From positions 186,001-250,000 of the forward strand of contig NZ_JAALCR010000010.1 in the NCBI RefSeq assembly GCF_011065895.1: a DNA stretch of 64,000 nt, read 5' to 3'. The notes beneath the pieces are model-generated. The model was not told the origin of the DNA, searched no databases, and saw only the letters and a program-made list of their open reading frames with translations. How positions within the stretch are numbered: the stretch's first letter is position 1; every line of letters begins with the position of its first letter. The DNA is from Paludisphaera rhizosphaerae (GTDB taxonomy: Bacteria > Planctomycetota > Planctomycetia > Isosphaerales > Isosphaeraceae). Below are positions 63,784 through 64,000 of this stretch, piece by piece. The translations under genes and the position numbers were made by a program.

Positions 63784-64000
63784 ATGACCGAGCCCTCGCC
63801 AGAAAAACCGAAGCGTCGGGTCCGTTACCTCGGCCGGAATCCACGCCACTTCCATGAGAAGTACAAGGAACATCAGCCCGATCGCTATCCGGACGACGTG
63901 GCGAAGGTGATCGCCGGGGGTAAGACCCCGGCCGGGACGCATCGGCCGATCATGGCGGCCGAGATCTTAACGATGCTCGAGCCCCGATCGGGGGAGGTTG
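63784..64000 (+). CDS. rsmH: RsmH-like 16S rRNA methyltransferase, cut by window edge
   Basis: The open frame runs to the right edge, so only the N-terminus is visible. It reads RRVRYLGRNPRHFHEKYKEH, then GKTPAGTHRPIMAAEIL and LEPRSGEV. The HxPxMxxEVLxxLxPxxGE pattern is that of RsmH, the enzyme methylating N4 of C1402 in 16S rRNA; an N-terminal extension before it is common in planctomycete members. The start is uncertain: ATG at 63784 or at 63727 in the same frame; neither has a clear ribosome binding site. Confidence 0.65.
   Translation, partial: MTEPSPEKPKRRVRYLGRNPRHFHEKYKEHQPDRYPDDVAKVIAGGKTPAGTHRPIMAAEILTMLEPRSGEV

Noticed and set aside
1-64000. CRISPR array, rRNA, tRNA or insertion sequences
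   Set aside because: No regularly spaced short repeats, transposase motifs, terminal inverted repeats of IS type or recognisable stable RNA genes were found by eye; a covariance search for tRNAs would settle the last point.

Overview
The window looks like a chromosomal segment of a high-G+C planctomycete, most likely of the Isosphaeraceae (inference). The support is family content: five DUF1559 proteins with type-IV-pilin-like N-termini, two sulfatases, two Tat-exported Gfo/Idh/MocA oxidoreductases, an ECF sigma factor fused in an operon to a Ser/Thr kinase with WD40-like repeats, surface proteins with an N-terminal LExLExR-type signature, a PEP-CTERM protein and a CE15-like esterase. No rRNA, tRNA, CRISPR array or insertion sequence was recognised.

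Layout. 1-6.2 kb: edge of a DUF937-like protein, a large subtilase with four 501-bp tandem repeats, a DUF4886/SGNH protein and a small secreted protein. 6.4-12.5 kb: two DUF1559-lipoprotein pairs around a two-sulfatase operon. 13-14.6 kb: small membrane proteins and a ParD antitoxin next to a truncated ParE. 14.6-21.4 kb: a large GTPase with a membrane partner, nadD, and divergent priA. 21.7-27.3 kb: PEP-CTERM protein and sigma factor-kinase pair. 27.3-32.5 kb: oxidoreductase, pyruvate kinase, and a large anchored protein of unknown function.

33.0-35.05 kb is the most notable part: a retron-like module. A structured noncoding region (possible msr-msd, with flanking a1/a2 complementarity, four short hairpins and one long imperfect hairpin) is followed by an 81-aa protein, an XRE-type HTH protein and a reverse transcriptase carrying the retron NAxxH, DFFPSI and VDD motifs. 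The three genes lie in tight order and their base composition is lower in G+C than that of the neighbours. This suggests acquisition as a defence-type cassette.

35-64 kb returns to chromosomal content: a methyltransferase, three further DUF1559 genes (two with lipoprotein partners), GlpF-like channel plus SBF-like transporter, a glycosidase-like secreted protein, an isoprenylcysteine-methyltransferase-like membrane protein, a GT-C-like membrane protein, an MFS transporter, a NYN/LOTUS protein, an oxidoreductase, a proline-rich lipoprotein, a cyclic-nucleotide-binding protein, a CE15-like esterase, a LmbE-type deacetylase with nagB, a beta-helix surface protein, a multi-pass membrane protein, a sialidase-like Tat substrate, and the start of an rsmH-like methyltransferase at the right edge. 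Together the ordinary genes point to degradation and uptake of sulfated and amino-sugar-rich polysaccharides. All assignments are from reading the sequence; none was checked against a database.
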